Positions 1 through 13,900 of a stretch of 64,000 nucleotides of DNA are shown here, piece by piece (position 1 is the first letter of the stretch; each line of letters begins with the position of its first letter). The position numbers and the translations under genes were made by a program. Origin of the DNA: Sipunculus nudus (Eukaryota; Annelida; Sipuncula; Golfingiida; Sipunculidae); contig CM049322.1 in assembly GCA_026874595.1 (NCBI GenBank), forward strand, positions 40,790,840-40,854,839, read 5' to 3'. The notes under the pieces are model-generated. The model saw only the letters and a program-made list of their open reading frames with translations, was not told where the DNA came from and did not search any database.

Positions 1-179
1 TTAGCATCTCCTATATGTATATCAAGTAGAATAGATATGGGCAGTAATTTTGCGTATTTCCCTAGAAGCAATGAATGCCGCTCGGTTCCCTAAAATGTAA
101 AACCAATTGTGTATAAATGTATATAGCCATGGATTACTAAAAGCTTAAATTTGTATTGTTATTGAACAATTGTATGTAC

Positions 180-735
180 AGCTGCCAAAGCTTAGTCGGG
201 ACTCTGTGTATGTTTAATTATAAGCCTCCATGAGCAATTCATTCAATCTGCCAGGTACTGGCATCCGGATTACGCAATTACGTTGACAGTTTCCTAAATG
301 TGTGAGTTCCCCCCGCCGGGCCGCCTGGCACTTCCTTGTGATGTTAATTGAACCACGTAAGTGACACGGCCCGCAGGGGTGGCACCTCCTAGATTACTTG
401 TTGGATTGATAATTGATAATAATTGTTCTGATGTTTATTCATGTATCCTTGGTCTAAGGTTTGATTGGTTGAAATATATTGTTAGATTCTAGTTAGACGA
501 AAAATCACGACCGGGCGGCAGAGTAGGACCGAGAGCCGAACTGAGCGCAAGCCAGTTCTCTTGGGTTTATCACTCTTGTATTATAAAGTTGTCATTACTT
601 GGAATAAATTAAACACGGCTTCACTCTAACTGGAGTTGTCTGTGTGTGTGTTCCTTGAGTGTGCATCTCTACATGCTGACAGCGTCCGCATTCACTGGAC
701 TCGTGAACATTTTACGCAGTTAATACGGCACCATA
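180..735 (+). mobile_element. Possible solo LTR-like segment
   Basis: A CG-containing block unlike its flanks has the order expected of an LTR: an upstream AT-rich part, AATAAA (GGAATAAATTAAACACGG, near 600), a GT-rich stretch and a possible CA end before 735. No target duplication, primer-binding site or pol sequence was found, so this is weak. Confidence 0.2.
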
Positions 736-2905
736 TGAAAAAAATCATCCTTGTTTTGACATGCATATTACATGCTACTGGATGACACTTGGTTAGTCAA
801 GTTCCCAGCATCCCTTGCACGAGCGCTGTGTACACACAGATTAACCTAGGGCACTGGGATCTTGAGTACACGGGTAAGCCCTGCACGCTGTCAGCGGCAT
901 CGACAATTATATCACTGTGTACATGTTTCAATTGAATTGCCAAGATATTTTTTGGCAAAAAATACATTAAAACTTATATAATATCAGGATTGGGAATTCC
1001 GTTTTTGTCTGTCAATTCCGGAATTGCGTCCGCCGTCTCATAAATTAACTGGCTCTACTGTCAGAAGGGCTTTCATATATTGATTCAGTTAAAATCCCTG
1101 TGTCAATGCGGCAAGGGCAAACCTTTTCTTACCAATTATTTAACTATGTGCACATGGAAATCTGATGTATAAATGATAAATTCAAACAAAAACAAAGCAT
1201 TGTTATGTTCTTTATTCAGTGTATATTACCACCATACGGACATGATCACTGATATTCACGGCGTCAAGTTCGGCCGACGTAATAATTCAAATTGCCGTAA
1301 ATTATCCTTGGCGGCCCCGAGGACGCTGAGAAACTTGTACTTGTGTATAAGATGGCCGCCCTTCTTTGCCAATATTTTAGGATAAAATTTATCGCCCTGT
1401 ACACGAGCAAATACGGTAAGTAATATATATTTAATTGCATAATACATCCACATACATACCTGAATTCAGGTCACCTGATCAGCATGGCCACCTGCAGGGT
1501 CTGCCTTCACGGACACCGTCATTCAGTGTTATCTATGATACACTTGACCACTGATTCTGTTATGTGTAACTAATATTATTATTATATTAGATGATAAAGC
1601 TTAACGGAGATTGAATAAAAACTGGTGGTAACTTTTAAGCTTGGCGGAGAGAAATGAAAGCATTACGTTGTCCTACGTTGGCTAGGGAGAAAAGTGAGGT
1701 TAGGACGGCTCATCCTTCAGTTTCATAAAGTGATCTCCCAAATCCGGTGGGGGGGGGGGGGGCGCTTCTTACGGGAGGGGCGCTAATTACGTCGAATACC
1801 GTAATTTGAAATTTAGGGGATGCAGCAGGGAACTTTCTATACAACTATTAAAGGCTTAGGCTTGACTGATACACTGCCATATGCATAGAACAAGCTCTTC
1901 ATGAATATTCAATTTTAGTAATGTATCTGAAATAGCCCCTATAACTCATTTAACAAACCAGTCGTATGCTATGGATAACATGAGCTGACTTATGATGTTT
2001 TACCTTCCATGGCTAATGTTGGTGAGAGACTTTCATTTATTGTCATATATTATTACCATCGAATGATGAAGTATCATCAAAGCACTGTAACAGGAGCATT
2101 TTGGCAATACCAATAGGCTGACTTTGTACCACAGTGCACTGGTTTACAGTTAGAGTACTGATAGGTTCTGAAATAATACATTATTCAGCGGCTCTACACA
2201 TTGTCCTAATTTTTATCTTGAAGGTCGGGACCATTACTTATAACTAAGTTTACTGATGGAGCAGAATTTTATGATATGACATTGTATTATATCATTGTTA
2301 AATAACTAAACAACAGCCAATAAAATAGGTCCAATAATAGTACAATACAGTTAAATAACAAACATAATTTTCACAAGAAGGCAAACAGAATCCTAACTGA
2401 AACCCTGGTAAGTAATAATGTATACACTGTGAAACTATCCAGTTTTAATTATACTGAGCAGTTTGCTCTTACAAAACAACTTCATGAAAACTGCTTTAAA
2501 TAAATGTTTAAAATTAGTTGCATTTCTTGAAATTATTATTTTTTCATAATTCACATACTAAATTAACTTCTCACAATATATCTTTGTGACATCTGACAAA
2601 ATGATTAAATTTATATAGAATAGAAAACTTTATGAAAGAAGGGGTGAAAGGGTCAATGACCTTTATAGTGGAGCCTGGAGTGACCAAACAATTATTTACT
2701 TGATCATGACAGGCCACCAGTCAATACTTGTGGGGCAAGGTATGGTATGATCAACACAAAGGCTGACCTCTCTGTGTGACATATGATAATTTACTGTCCG
2801 CTCTATGTCAAACATGCTTAAATAATAATATAAAGCAGTCAACTCAGGACTAGACCTCAGGACCATGAGGGACAGTAGGTCCCTTTACCTACCCCAGAAT
2901 TGTGT

Positions 2906-3221
2906 TAGGCCAAAAAAAAATTAAAGGTATGGTTCTCAGGCACCACCCACGTCAATTTTAACCCCCCCCCCCCTTCCCCCGCATCAAAAATTTTTATTTT
3001 GATTTTCACCTTTCAAGATGATAAAATGATACAGTTTTGAGAAGTTTTCCTTTGTTATGTAGTGCTTTTACCTGTTTAGAAAAAAATTATGTTATTATCA
3101 TGCTTTTCCCTGATCGTATGACATTTTTATCGAAACATACAAAAAAAGGTAATAAAAAAAAAACCACACTGATTTCTGAAAAAAAGTGCCTGAGAACCAT
3201 ATACCTTTCTTTTGGACTTAG
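2906..3221. mobile_element. MITE, GTGCCTGAGAACC family, copy 1
   Basis: About 315 bp with terminal inverted repeats: AAAGGTATGGTTCTCAGGCA on the left and GTGCCTGAGAACCATATACC on the right, extended outward by TAGGCC.../...GGACTTA. No coding capacity. Three further copies lie near 47.9, 57.5 and 63.8 kb. Confidence 0.75.
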
Positions 3222-4259
3222 CATTCACTTTTTTTCCTGTATGTTATTTTCATTTTTTTCTTTTTTTTTCAATAGTGTCTGCCTGAATCCCATCTTGCCT
3301 CAAATTGCCAAGAGGGCATTTTTTAAAACAAGAGCACCACAAGAGCTCATTAAATATGACCAGATTTTGCTGAGAACTGAAATCAGATGAGAGACTAAGC
3401 TGGTATATTTATAGGTAGTTTCATGAATATTCATCAGACTTTAGTAAGTAACCACGGCACCACCAAGTCTGGTGGCATTATCTGATATTATTTACTGATT
3501 TTACTGATGTCATTATTCTGAGGTAAGTCTTGACAAGATAAGTAGTTCAAAATGACCTTTGAGTGTAATAATATGGGAGTGCAAGTCTACATATACCAGT
3601 TTAAGTACAGGCTTACTTTAGTAGTAATACTTGTGAGTCCATAACAGCAGAAATCTTTTCAGTTTAACTCAATGCAGAGCAATGAAGGGCTGGCTTTTTA
3701 TAAATTTCTATAAATAACTTAATGGTCATGGTGTTTTAATTTAATGGATACTGGTTACCAAAGAATTCCATGAAAAAATAAAACCCCGCAAACAATTCAG
3801 AATCCACAGTATATATGGCCTTTCAGATACTCATCTGTTTTAAGGTTCACATTTATCTCAGCTGAGGAAAAAAGAGAATCAGGGCACAGACATATGTACA
3901 CTAATACCTTAAAAGTTAAGTTTTGTATATCAGTATAATTTCATTATCTTACACCTGTATGTGTTAGAGATAAACACCAGCTAACACCTGGATTCTTTAG
4001 AGGTAGGTACACAGGAGAGATTACATCAAGCAGATAACAGTCCCCAAAAGCACAGATTTATCTTACTAATATTGAACACCCATCAATTCTAGGTATTAAT
4101 TCATATATTGGGCTGTGTGGTTCTTGTGATTCCAGTGGTATTGACTGGCAAATATTACACACATGGTACAATATAGGGGTAAAAGATAGTGGTTAATCAT
4201 TTTTATAATAAATGGCAAAAGCAAGTACTTAATTTGAGTGGAATAATAACCACAATGAG

Positions 4260-4560
4260 GCCAGACTGAGACAGACTGGACACACCCTCAAAAAGCCAAC
4301 TTCAAACAATACCAAAGACTCCTTCAGTGGAACCCTCAAAGCTGGAGATATAGAGGCCATCCACAAACATCTGGTGTGCTGACCTGGACAGTGGACACAG
4401 ACACAGAAGATGAGCTACACCTGGAATCACCTGGAAAAACTAGGCCAGGACAGAGGTACTTGGGTAACCTTTGTGAACAGGTTCTGTAATTGACAATGAC
4501 AGCGATGTCATGCGAGGCGCAGGAAATGGTGATTACCATGACCATGGCATTTATCCTTTC
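4260..4560 (+). mobile_element. Possible degenerate 3' end of a non-LTR retrotransposon
   Basis: A plus-strand reading with stops and frame breaks gives TPGITW, LEKLGQDRGTW and FVNRFCN, similar in pattern to the C-terminal tails of LINE ORF2 proteins (TWxxLExLAQDRxxWRxFVxxLC). No reverse transcriptase is visible upstream. Confidence 0.3.
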
Positions 4561-4817
4561 ATTGTAGTTTCATATTTATACTATTCAGTTAATGCCTTAC
4601 TTGCAGGCTTAAGATTAGTTTATCAGTTGTGCACAGTGATATTGTGACTACAGGATGGCGGGCCATTGCAGTGCACTTTTCCTGATGACTGGCATCACAA
4701 CTCAACACAGGCCCTATCAGTCCATGAACAAAATGTCTATAGTCATTTAATCACAGCTATAGTTAGGAATAACCACAGACAGATTTATGTTACACAGAAG
4801 ACATTCTCCATACATAC

Positions 4818-4962
4818 CCCACTGTTGTGCTCTCCACTGATGGTGACCCGCTGGAAGTGAGGGACAATGTCATGATCTTCCAGGTCTTGTAATTCAGCTG
4901 CGATGCTGTGACGGTCGATCCTGGACTCAATATCACTCTGCTGGTCTGCTTCAACATTTTTC
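4818..4962 (-). CDS. AMPD2: AMP deaminase coding exon 3 (FQRVTISGE motif)
   Basis: The exon runs from acceptor TATTTTACAG to donor GGG|GTATGT, 145 nt. After one nucleotide completing an Arg codon it encodes KNVEADQQSDIESRIDRH and then DIVPHFQRVTISGEHNSG. FQRVTISGE is the AMPD family signature that precedes the GVPxxDL helix. The next exon should start with Val; I found no candidate for it between here and the left edge. Confidence 0.92.
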
Positions 4963-7900
4963 CTGTAAAATACCACAAACAGATTTAGACAATATCAAAC
5001 TAAGCTCTTATTTTTTTCATGACCAGAAAATGTGGTAGACTAGGAGTATTATTGGCACACTCTGAAAATATTGGTCTTGGCTTTGTATTGGCAGAAAAGC
5101 AGCACTCACTCACTTCATACCACCAAGTCACTGGCAGCCATCCTTCACAACCCTTGATTCAGCAAACTTTGCTGATGTATATTCATGAATTATGAACAAG
5201 GTAATAGAACCAATTATATGACTCATCTAACTTGTCTTACAACGCTGACAAAACAGGTTTGGTGGTGCTTCTGGACCAAAGGTTTGGCACTGCTGGAGGG
5301 AATTCAGAATTTGACCAGTCAAATAAAGCCATTTAAACCTGTCACATTTCTGGTGCACACATGTTCTTGTTCAGACAGCATGTGACCAGTGTATTGTTTA
5401 CATTTTGTTCACTGGATCTGATTGACAGTTGGGATTTCAGTTATTACACTAGGCTTGTTCATTATTCATGAAATAGAGGCCAGAGCTGGTCACTGAATCA
5501 AGGTCTGTGAAAGCGTGGCAGCCACAGACTTGATCAAAGTTGATGGTATGAAGATGTGCAGACTAGTGGAGCCAGAAAATTATAAATGCTCCTGGTAAAA
5601 TCAATAATCCCTAGTCTCTCTCTTTCATTTATGTATCTAAATATAAATCTTTAATTTACACAATATTTTGAATCACTGGATACTGTTATATCATTTGGCT
5701 ATGAAGATAAAGGAACAGAAGTATTAAAAACTTAGTGAGTTTCCGCTTTGCCGAATGCAAATCCTCATCAGTATATATATGCAGAAAATAAATACAGGTA
5801 AATCATTTTATTACATTTTTGACTCTATATATGTTTTATTATGTAGCTCCTGAATCAGTTTGATAAATTCATCCTAAAAAATAAAGCCTCACAATCATGT
5901 GGTTAGAAATGCACTTACAAAATCTTAACAAATTTGTGTTGAGTCTCTAGTTTAATATTCACAATGAATTGTTAAATTAAATATTAAATAGTAGGCAGTT
6001 TCCAAAGGTTGATGTTGATTTTTTATCAATTTACTCATCTAAAATTTACCCGAGATTCCACATTACCATTTATTTCAAAAACCTCAGTTTTTATTATGAA
6101 GAACTTATTTGAAAATTTGATCAGATTATCTGTTAATGACCTCAACATTGGAAATAAAAAATTTGGTGACCTCAAACTTGCAGAAGGCGATAGTTACAGG
6201 GATACAGGGTCAGGTTTGTAAGATCTTACAATAACTGGTTTAAATGGCTAACAGACTGAATTTAACTATGACCTATGGTGCATTGTTTTAACTATAAAAC
6301 TGCTAACCTAAATTGCCATGCTCCCACAGACATGCATATGTTGAACTATAATGTGCAGTAAATGTCGAACTCTGCTAATATTTTATAAAATTTACTTCGA
6401 AATTAATAAGTTTATAAAGGTAACGTAATGCACAAGTATCAATAAATGGAATTCTAAAAAATATCGCACTACATTAAACATTTCAAAGTTTGAAATGTCT
6501 GTAAGTCAGAAACAAGAGGAAAAATAGATAAAATAGATACGTTGAAAATTTCTAATGTACGTAATATATAATTTATGTAATTTTCGACTCAAGCAATGCC
6601 ATGCATACTTTACTATTTTACCTGCAGTGATTTGCTACTATGTACCTATGAACAACATACTTCTTGCTACGTATTATATATACTGCATGCTGTTCTGTTT
6701 CTTTAGTTCTTTACTTCATTTTATTGGAAGCAAGGTCTCATGCGTGCTGGAGCAGAGACCTTGCTTCTGCAAAGTCCAAGAGTATGCTATTTACAAAATT
6801 ATTACCAAGTCATTGTTAATTATATGTATTTACAACTGACTTGTGTTGTCATGGTATAAGTCTTGTTTAATCATGATATTAGAAAGTGGGACATTGAACT
6901 GGGGCAAAATATTAGGAATCAGCTTCACTCAGACCCCTCGCTAAGTTTACCTGAAAATATCAATGACAAGAAATACCATACCTACGGATTATACATTGAT
7001 AAATTATGTATACAAATTCCCTGGTTTTCATTAAATTCATGAGAACAAACTGTGGAAAATTCTTTCTGGGAAGACCAGGAATCATTTCATACCATCTCTT
7101 GATTCGAACTTTTCTTTGGAAGAATGAGGATTCCCATTTTTTCAAGGAAGACTCTGTATCTTCCCAGATTCTCATTCTTCCCTCCACATACAGTGGAACC
7201 CCGACTTGCGACCACCATGCAACTGCGACCACCCAACAATTACGACCACTATTTTTGGTCCCAAATACACGATCCAGGTAACTTAGAGTTTCACAAATAC
7301 GACCACCCCCAAATTACGACCACTTTGGTCAGTCCCCAAAGTGGTTGTAACTGTGGGGTTCCACTGTATATATATATTGGCAAACACATGGGCCCATATA
7401 TCAGTTGAGACAATGAACATTTCTACAGGTCTAATTATGGCCAGAAATTACAACCTCATAAGCCATCAAATATTTCTGATAATCAGTTGGAAGAGGTAGC
7501 AAATTTTTACTGAGGATTAAACATGAAATTATAACTGATTCCAAACACTTGAGTATAGATAAGATATTGACCACAAGCTGGTAATTATTCTCCTTGACAG
7601 TGTACCTTAGATGAATAATAATTGTCATTAATGAGTCATCCATCCTCTGCCCATACATCAAATATCTATAAAGCTCCAATGCCAAGGGTCCATCTTTCAT
7701 TCCACTGCCTGGTGCCCAGAGTTTTCAGGTATTTAGTTTTGTTGTCTGAGAGGAATATTCTTTTTATCTTTTTTTCCCCCTCAACAATGCTGATTGCCAT
7801 TATATATGTAAGAAGAAGCAGTGGTCAAAGGTTCAGAGGCATTTATATCACTCATTAGTCATTACAGATGTTAAACAGTAATCGTGGTTCGACATCAATC

Positions 7901-10900
7901 AGTCATAAAATAATTATATAAGTTTAAACTGTGATATCATAAAGCTCATTAATAAAACACAGTCATCTTAGTAGTAAATTATACTTGATATCTGCACATT
8001 TGATATCTCTACTCAAACATTTTACTTTATATCTGAGCACTGAGGCCAATCTAAGGTTGCAGTTTTCAAAATACCAATGCAGAAAAAGATTCCAATGAAA
8101 AATCAATTACAAATTATTATAACAATACAAATTTTTTTCAATAGTTCCATGAAAACTGACCTTCAGGAGAAAATATATTACATAGACTGGTCTGACTTAA
8201 TTGATGAATCACAAATGATACATGAATATGCTAATGGGGGTCATGCAAAGTTCAGATAATACTAAACAATAAGAATACTACAAGGACTGGAGTATCACAA
8301 GAACAATTAATTTCTATACTTATATATATATATATATATTTTATGAATGACATTTTCTTACATCAGTTACATGAATTTTACCATCAGGTTTCTGAATGTG
8401 TATATTATAATCTTATGTAACACAACTGGAAGATTAGAATCTACTGGAATATTCCCAAAAACACAACAGGCACCTGCAGTTGGAATGAACTGCGGTGAAA
8501 TAACAAAACAACATACCATGCATCACTACATGTGACAACGAGAACTGTGAAATTAAAATCTGTCACTCACTCATTGAAGGTTAAAAGTTTAGTCCCATCC
8601 GGCTGGCTTCATAAACAAACAGTGATAAAGTGATAATGTATCAAAGATAAGCTGAGATAGTGATTAGACTGGTTCCCTGCTCAATTGTTAAAACACTTAC
8701 CACAAGTTTACAGTCAAAATTAAAGTTGAAACAAGAATAATTTCTTAATAGAAAACCCTCCAATCCTAGGTGGTCAGGCAACAAATCTTGAGCAGGATAC
8801 CAGTCTATGCAGTGGTGACAGTGGCACCATGGCCATTTAGAGATTTAACTGAAGAATATTGATGTTAAATACTGTAAAAAAAGACAACCCAGGTACAACT
8901 TTAGTAGTGCCAGGATATGATAAAAAAATTATCCATATATGATATTTTTATATTTTAAGACTGCACATTTTCAGAAATCAGCATCTTTATTTCACTAGGT
9001 CCTCACAAATTCAATGAAATAACTGAACAAAGAAAAGCCATGTCTCATTTATCATACACAAATAAGGGTGGGGAAATTGCCACTTTTAACCACTCCTCAA
9101 AGCACTCTATGTAATAAAATGAAACAATAAAAATACATGGTACTTTCCTTTTAAAGTCTTGTCAATTGTATATTATATATTGTAAAGCCAGTGGCTACAT
9201 AACAGCTAATACATTAGCTTGGTATTTGGCAGCCTGCATCATAAAGGAGATGACCATGGCAATAAACATTGAGAGAATGAATGCAAGGGCTGGCAAAGCT
9301 GTGTCAGCAGCTGGTAAACAAAACAAACAGCATCCCTGGCCAGCAAATTCTCATTCATCACTGCCAGCAAGTACATTGATGTTAGAAGAAAAAGCCACCT
9401 TAAGAATGCAAGAGATGCAAAAGAAATAAGAGAGGCATAAGTAAGGAATTTACTGCAAAGAGGGCAAACAATGGAATGTTTCTGTTACCACAACAAATAT
9501 CTTACTATTATAAAATCTTCTAACAAGCAGACACCATTAAAAACAGGGAGCTTACACAGACTGAGAAAATGAATGGTCTGTGAAGAGATCATTAACACTG
9601 AATTTCATTGTGGTGAATATGGGATCCTATGAAATCTGATAAATTGAAGGAATATTGGTTTTCCTTTCAAGTGAAATATTCTTTGCTGCCATATATATGC
9701 CCAAATTTCTGTTCACAGACATGCTATCAAATTCTCCTGATATCATTTGATATTATTTACTTGTGGCTACACATTTTCTGAATGAAAATATGGGGCAAAA
9801 AAAATAAAGACAACTAACATATGATCATATTCCTTTTTTATATATCAAACCAATGACATCTGATTCTTATGGAATATTTAATAGTTTATTCTATTCATCA
9901 ATTACTTTGCACTTGGAAGACCATTTTAGTTTCATGCAAAATATAACTGATGGCCTCAGGCCTTCATTTCAGTGTAACAAACTGCTTTGTGCCTTGAAAC
10001 AAAATGGTAGTTACCGACAGATAGTGCTGCGACAGCCCCTTCAAAAAATCATTTGAAATATCTCTGGATATATGGAGAAAAAAAGAAAATTTAACCCATT
10101 TAAGGCATATTTTGTATCATTCCAAACAGCTCAAGACCAAAAATGTGGCATGGCCACACAGATAGTGTCTAGACAAGAGTATACATCAGCAAGTAATGGC
10201 TGATGAACTTTGCTTGACTGTACCATAATCAGATGGACTTACATTTAAACTGAGACTTTCCAAGAAAAGACAAACAAGTGCCAATCAGAGGTAATCCCTT
10301 CTCTAACTAAAAATCTAAGTTCTCCAGGTGCTGCTTCATTTAAAGTATGACTTGAGTCAGCCGGATGACCTTCACCATCCACTGATCAATATAATGATGC
10401 ATCAGCTAGGCCTGAATAATAGAGACTGGATGTTCTCCTAAATAATGAATGACAACACTGCACTAAGTTTACAGTGCATCAATACAGTAATGAACAATCT
10501 CAACTGGACCATGGAAAAAGATATTCCAAAATTAGGACAAAATCACCCAATTTTGCAGTCTCAATACCAGCAGATAAAAGTGGTCTTTGACTGACTAGCA
10601 AAGGTCCATTAAACCTTAAGGTGGCAAAAAACAGGGAAACTAAATTCATGATCAAAACATGACAGGATTTACTAAAGCACATAAAAAGTCACTTTTGCAT
10701 CTGTAACATGTGTGAAACTACCAGCTCAACCTAAAATCTTTGTCCATATTCAAAGCATTCAGCAAAGTCTGTCTTTACTCATTTATAGTTAAATGTATAA
10801 GTGTGCACTGAACCGTATCAAGAAATATATCAAGTAAATTCCCATATTTAATGTTCCTTTATACGGTATAGTTTTTAAAGGCATGTTTAATTGGCACAAG

Positions 10901-13900
10901 AAGAAATCTACACAGAAAGATATGCAGAAATATATAACAGGATATGCATTCATCAAAGATTTAAGTTATCTGAAAGTTCAAACAATTTTAACATCCATTT
11001 TACAAAGACATTCCCATAACATCAAAGAAAAAAATATGGCAGTCAAACATGCTAAGGGCAGGTAAAATTACATAAAATTCTGTAGAAAAGAGAAAAAGCA
11101 GCTGACATACATACTACTACTTAATAAAAGTGGAAACAGATGAGGTAAACATAGAAAAGGGGATGTTAATAAGATGATCTTCAATGAGAAAGCTAAAGGA
11201 GGTTACAGGACTCAAAATATCTGAACTCTTTAAAGAATATTAAGACACAAACTAGATGTGTCGGAACGACACGAATGCCCCCGCCTGGGGCAAATAAGAA
11301 ACATTTGTAAAATTTTGAAAAATTTTTTAAGTTCAGGAGGTGTCGTATGGTCAAAAGAAGGTCAACAAGGGCAAAATGCAAACTCGATCTATAACAGGTC
11401 ATTATCAAGCAACACACCAAAAATCATGCCAGTATATGCAGGCATTGTGAAAAAAAGTCCATACATGTGCATTTTCCATAAAAATTTCTGTCTTTCATGA
11501 AATTTTCTATGTTTAGGAGCCGTAAAACAATCAAAAGTAGGTCAACTGGGACGAAACGCGAACTCGATCTGTAACTGTCATTATCTGCCCACACATAAAC
11601 AAGGCCTATAGGCCTGATGCGAACCTGTGCAAAGTTTGGGAGTATGAATGGAGGTTTATTTTTAAAATTTAATATTGAACCTTTTATGTCCTGAATATCT
11701 ACCTTAGTCATTATGATTTCAGCAAAATGGACATTTCGGACCTGCAAGTTTCAGACTAGGACATTTTAAAACTAGTATATGGGTAGTCGACAAGCGACTA
11801 TATGTATCCGCAGAAATCAGAGTGGGACGGGTGAAGTGAGGCATGGATTAAGTGGCAAAGGGAATAGAGTGAGGTGTGTTGCATATTAGCATGGATGCCT
11901 GCAGTGTAAACGTTAATATTGGTGGTGCCACCTGTCATAAAATTGAGAAAATTGTCCAGGATGTATAAACCTGCAAAATTTCAGGTGGATAAGTCAAACC
12001 AAAGCTGAGATATTAGTGATTTTATCCCAAGGCAGACGAACAAATGGAAGGTGTTCATAAGTGGTTGCAGGTGGCGCCACCAGTTTTGCTTATGATGAAT
12101 AGCCATGTGAATTCTATACACATGCAAAATATTGGCCGAATCGGTCAAACGGTTACCGAGATATGAGCTTGGATGTCTGCAGAGTTAACGTGAATATAGG
12201 TAGCGCCACCTGTCATAAAATCGAGAAGGCTGTCCAGGATGTATAAACCTGCTTAATTTCAGGTGAATAAGTCAAACCATTTCTGAGATATGAGTGATTT
12301 TATCCCAAGGCAGATAAACAGATGGACGCTGTGCATAAGTGGTTGCAGGTGGCGCCACCAGTTTTGCCTATGATGAAGAGCTATGTGAGATCTATACACA
12401 TGCAAAATTTTGGCTGTATCGGTCAAACGGTTCCCGAGATATGAGCTTGGATGTCTGCAGAGTAAACCTGAACGTAGGTGGCGCCACCTGTCATTAAATT
12501 GAGAAAGCTGCCCAGGATGAATAAACCTGCAACATTTCAGGTGGATAAGTCAAACCACTGCTGAGATATGGGTGATTTTATCCCAAGGCAGATAAACAGA
12601 TGGAGGCTGTGCATAAGTGGTTGCAGGTGGCACCACCAGTTTTGCCTATGATGAAGAGCTATGTGAGATCTATACACATGCAAAATTTTGGCCGTATCAG
12701 TCAAACGTATCCCGAGATATGAGCTTGGATGTCTTCAGAGTAAACGTGAACGTAGGTGGCGCCATCTATCATTAAATTGAGAAAGCTGTCCAGGACGTAT
12801 AAACCTGCAACATTTCAGGTGGATAAGTCAAACCACTGCTGAGATATGAGTGATATTATCCCAAGGCAGATGAACAGATGGAGGCTGTGCAAAAATGGTT
12901 GCAGGTGGCCCCACCATTTTTAGTGTATGTTATAAAGCTATCAAAGGGCTACATTTGTGCAAAATTTTTAGCCTGATCTGTCAAACGGTTCCCAAGATAT
13001 GTGGGTTTATGTGTGGAAACAGACGCACAAATGGACGCTGGGCAGCGAGGAAAGGTCAGAGGTCAACCAAAAATTACGGCGCAGCAGTTCACATGTGACC
13101 TGATGATAAACCCAATTCTATTAAAATGCAAACCAAGTTTTTTCAAACAGCTGAAAGATATAGTTTCAATAATCTGGGAATTCTGCATTTAAACATTGTG
13201 TCTAGACGTCTAGACACTGTGTCTAGATGTCTAGACACATCGTCTAGACACTCCCCAAGAGCCAGGTCAGTTGCCATGGTGATGTCTTGACCCCACCTGT
13301 TTGTACTGAATGACCTCTTGACTTGGCTGCTGAAACTCAAATATGTTTTCAAATACAGAAAGCCTTTTTTAATTGGCTACGTTTTTTTAAACTGTATTTA
13401 CCCAATCTATTCTTATAAAACTGGCAGGACCCTACCATAGAATAATTCTTGTAAAGTTTAAACTAATAAACTTAACAGTTTCATCATAAATCAGTGTATA
13501 AGCTAGAAGAGTTTAAAATTACATTTTCGCTTGTAAAAAACACATCAATGTAGGTGGCGCCACCAATACCTCAAAATCAGATATGACATATGTGACAAAC
13601 ATTGGTATAAATTTGGTGATTATAGCTCTAGCTGTTTCTGAGATATTAATTTTAGTGTGCTTTTTTGGACCGATGACTAAGTTCAACCTCCTGTAACTCG
13701 GCCAAAACTGGAACTATTCGAACAAACTTGAGAGAGATTGTTGCAGGGATCATTTCTGTGAAACATTGGACAATTTGGCTGGACAGTTTCAGAGAAGAAG
13801 ATTTAAAGGTTTTTAAGCTTTTTCTCTATAAAATCTAAATTAATGCAGATACCCAATAATAAGCTCCAGGGCACCAAGTTTCACATGTGACTAATTCTTA

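Larger units (their letters stand above)
1..4817. other. AMPD intron or 3' region without visible exons
   Basis: No AMPD exon was found: I looked for the expected GVPxxDL / IREKYM block on the minus strand. It holds a possible LTR-like segment near the left edge, a G14 run near 1749, one GTGCCTGAGAACC MITE (2906-3221) and a possible non-LTR retroelement remnant (4260-4560). Confidence 0.5.
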
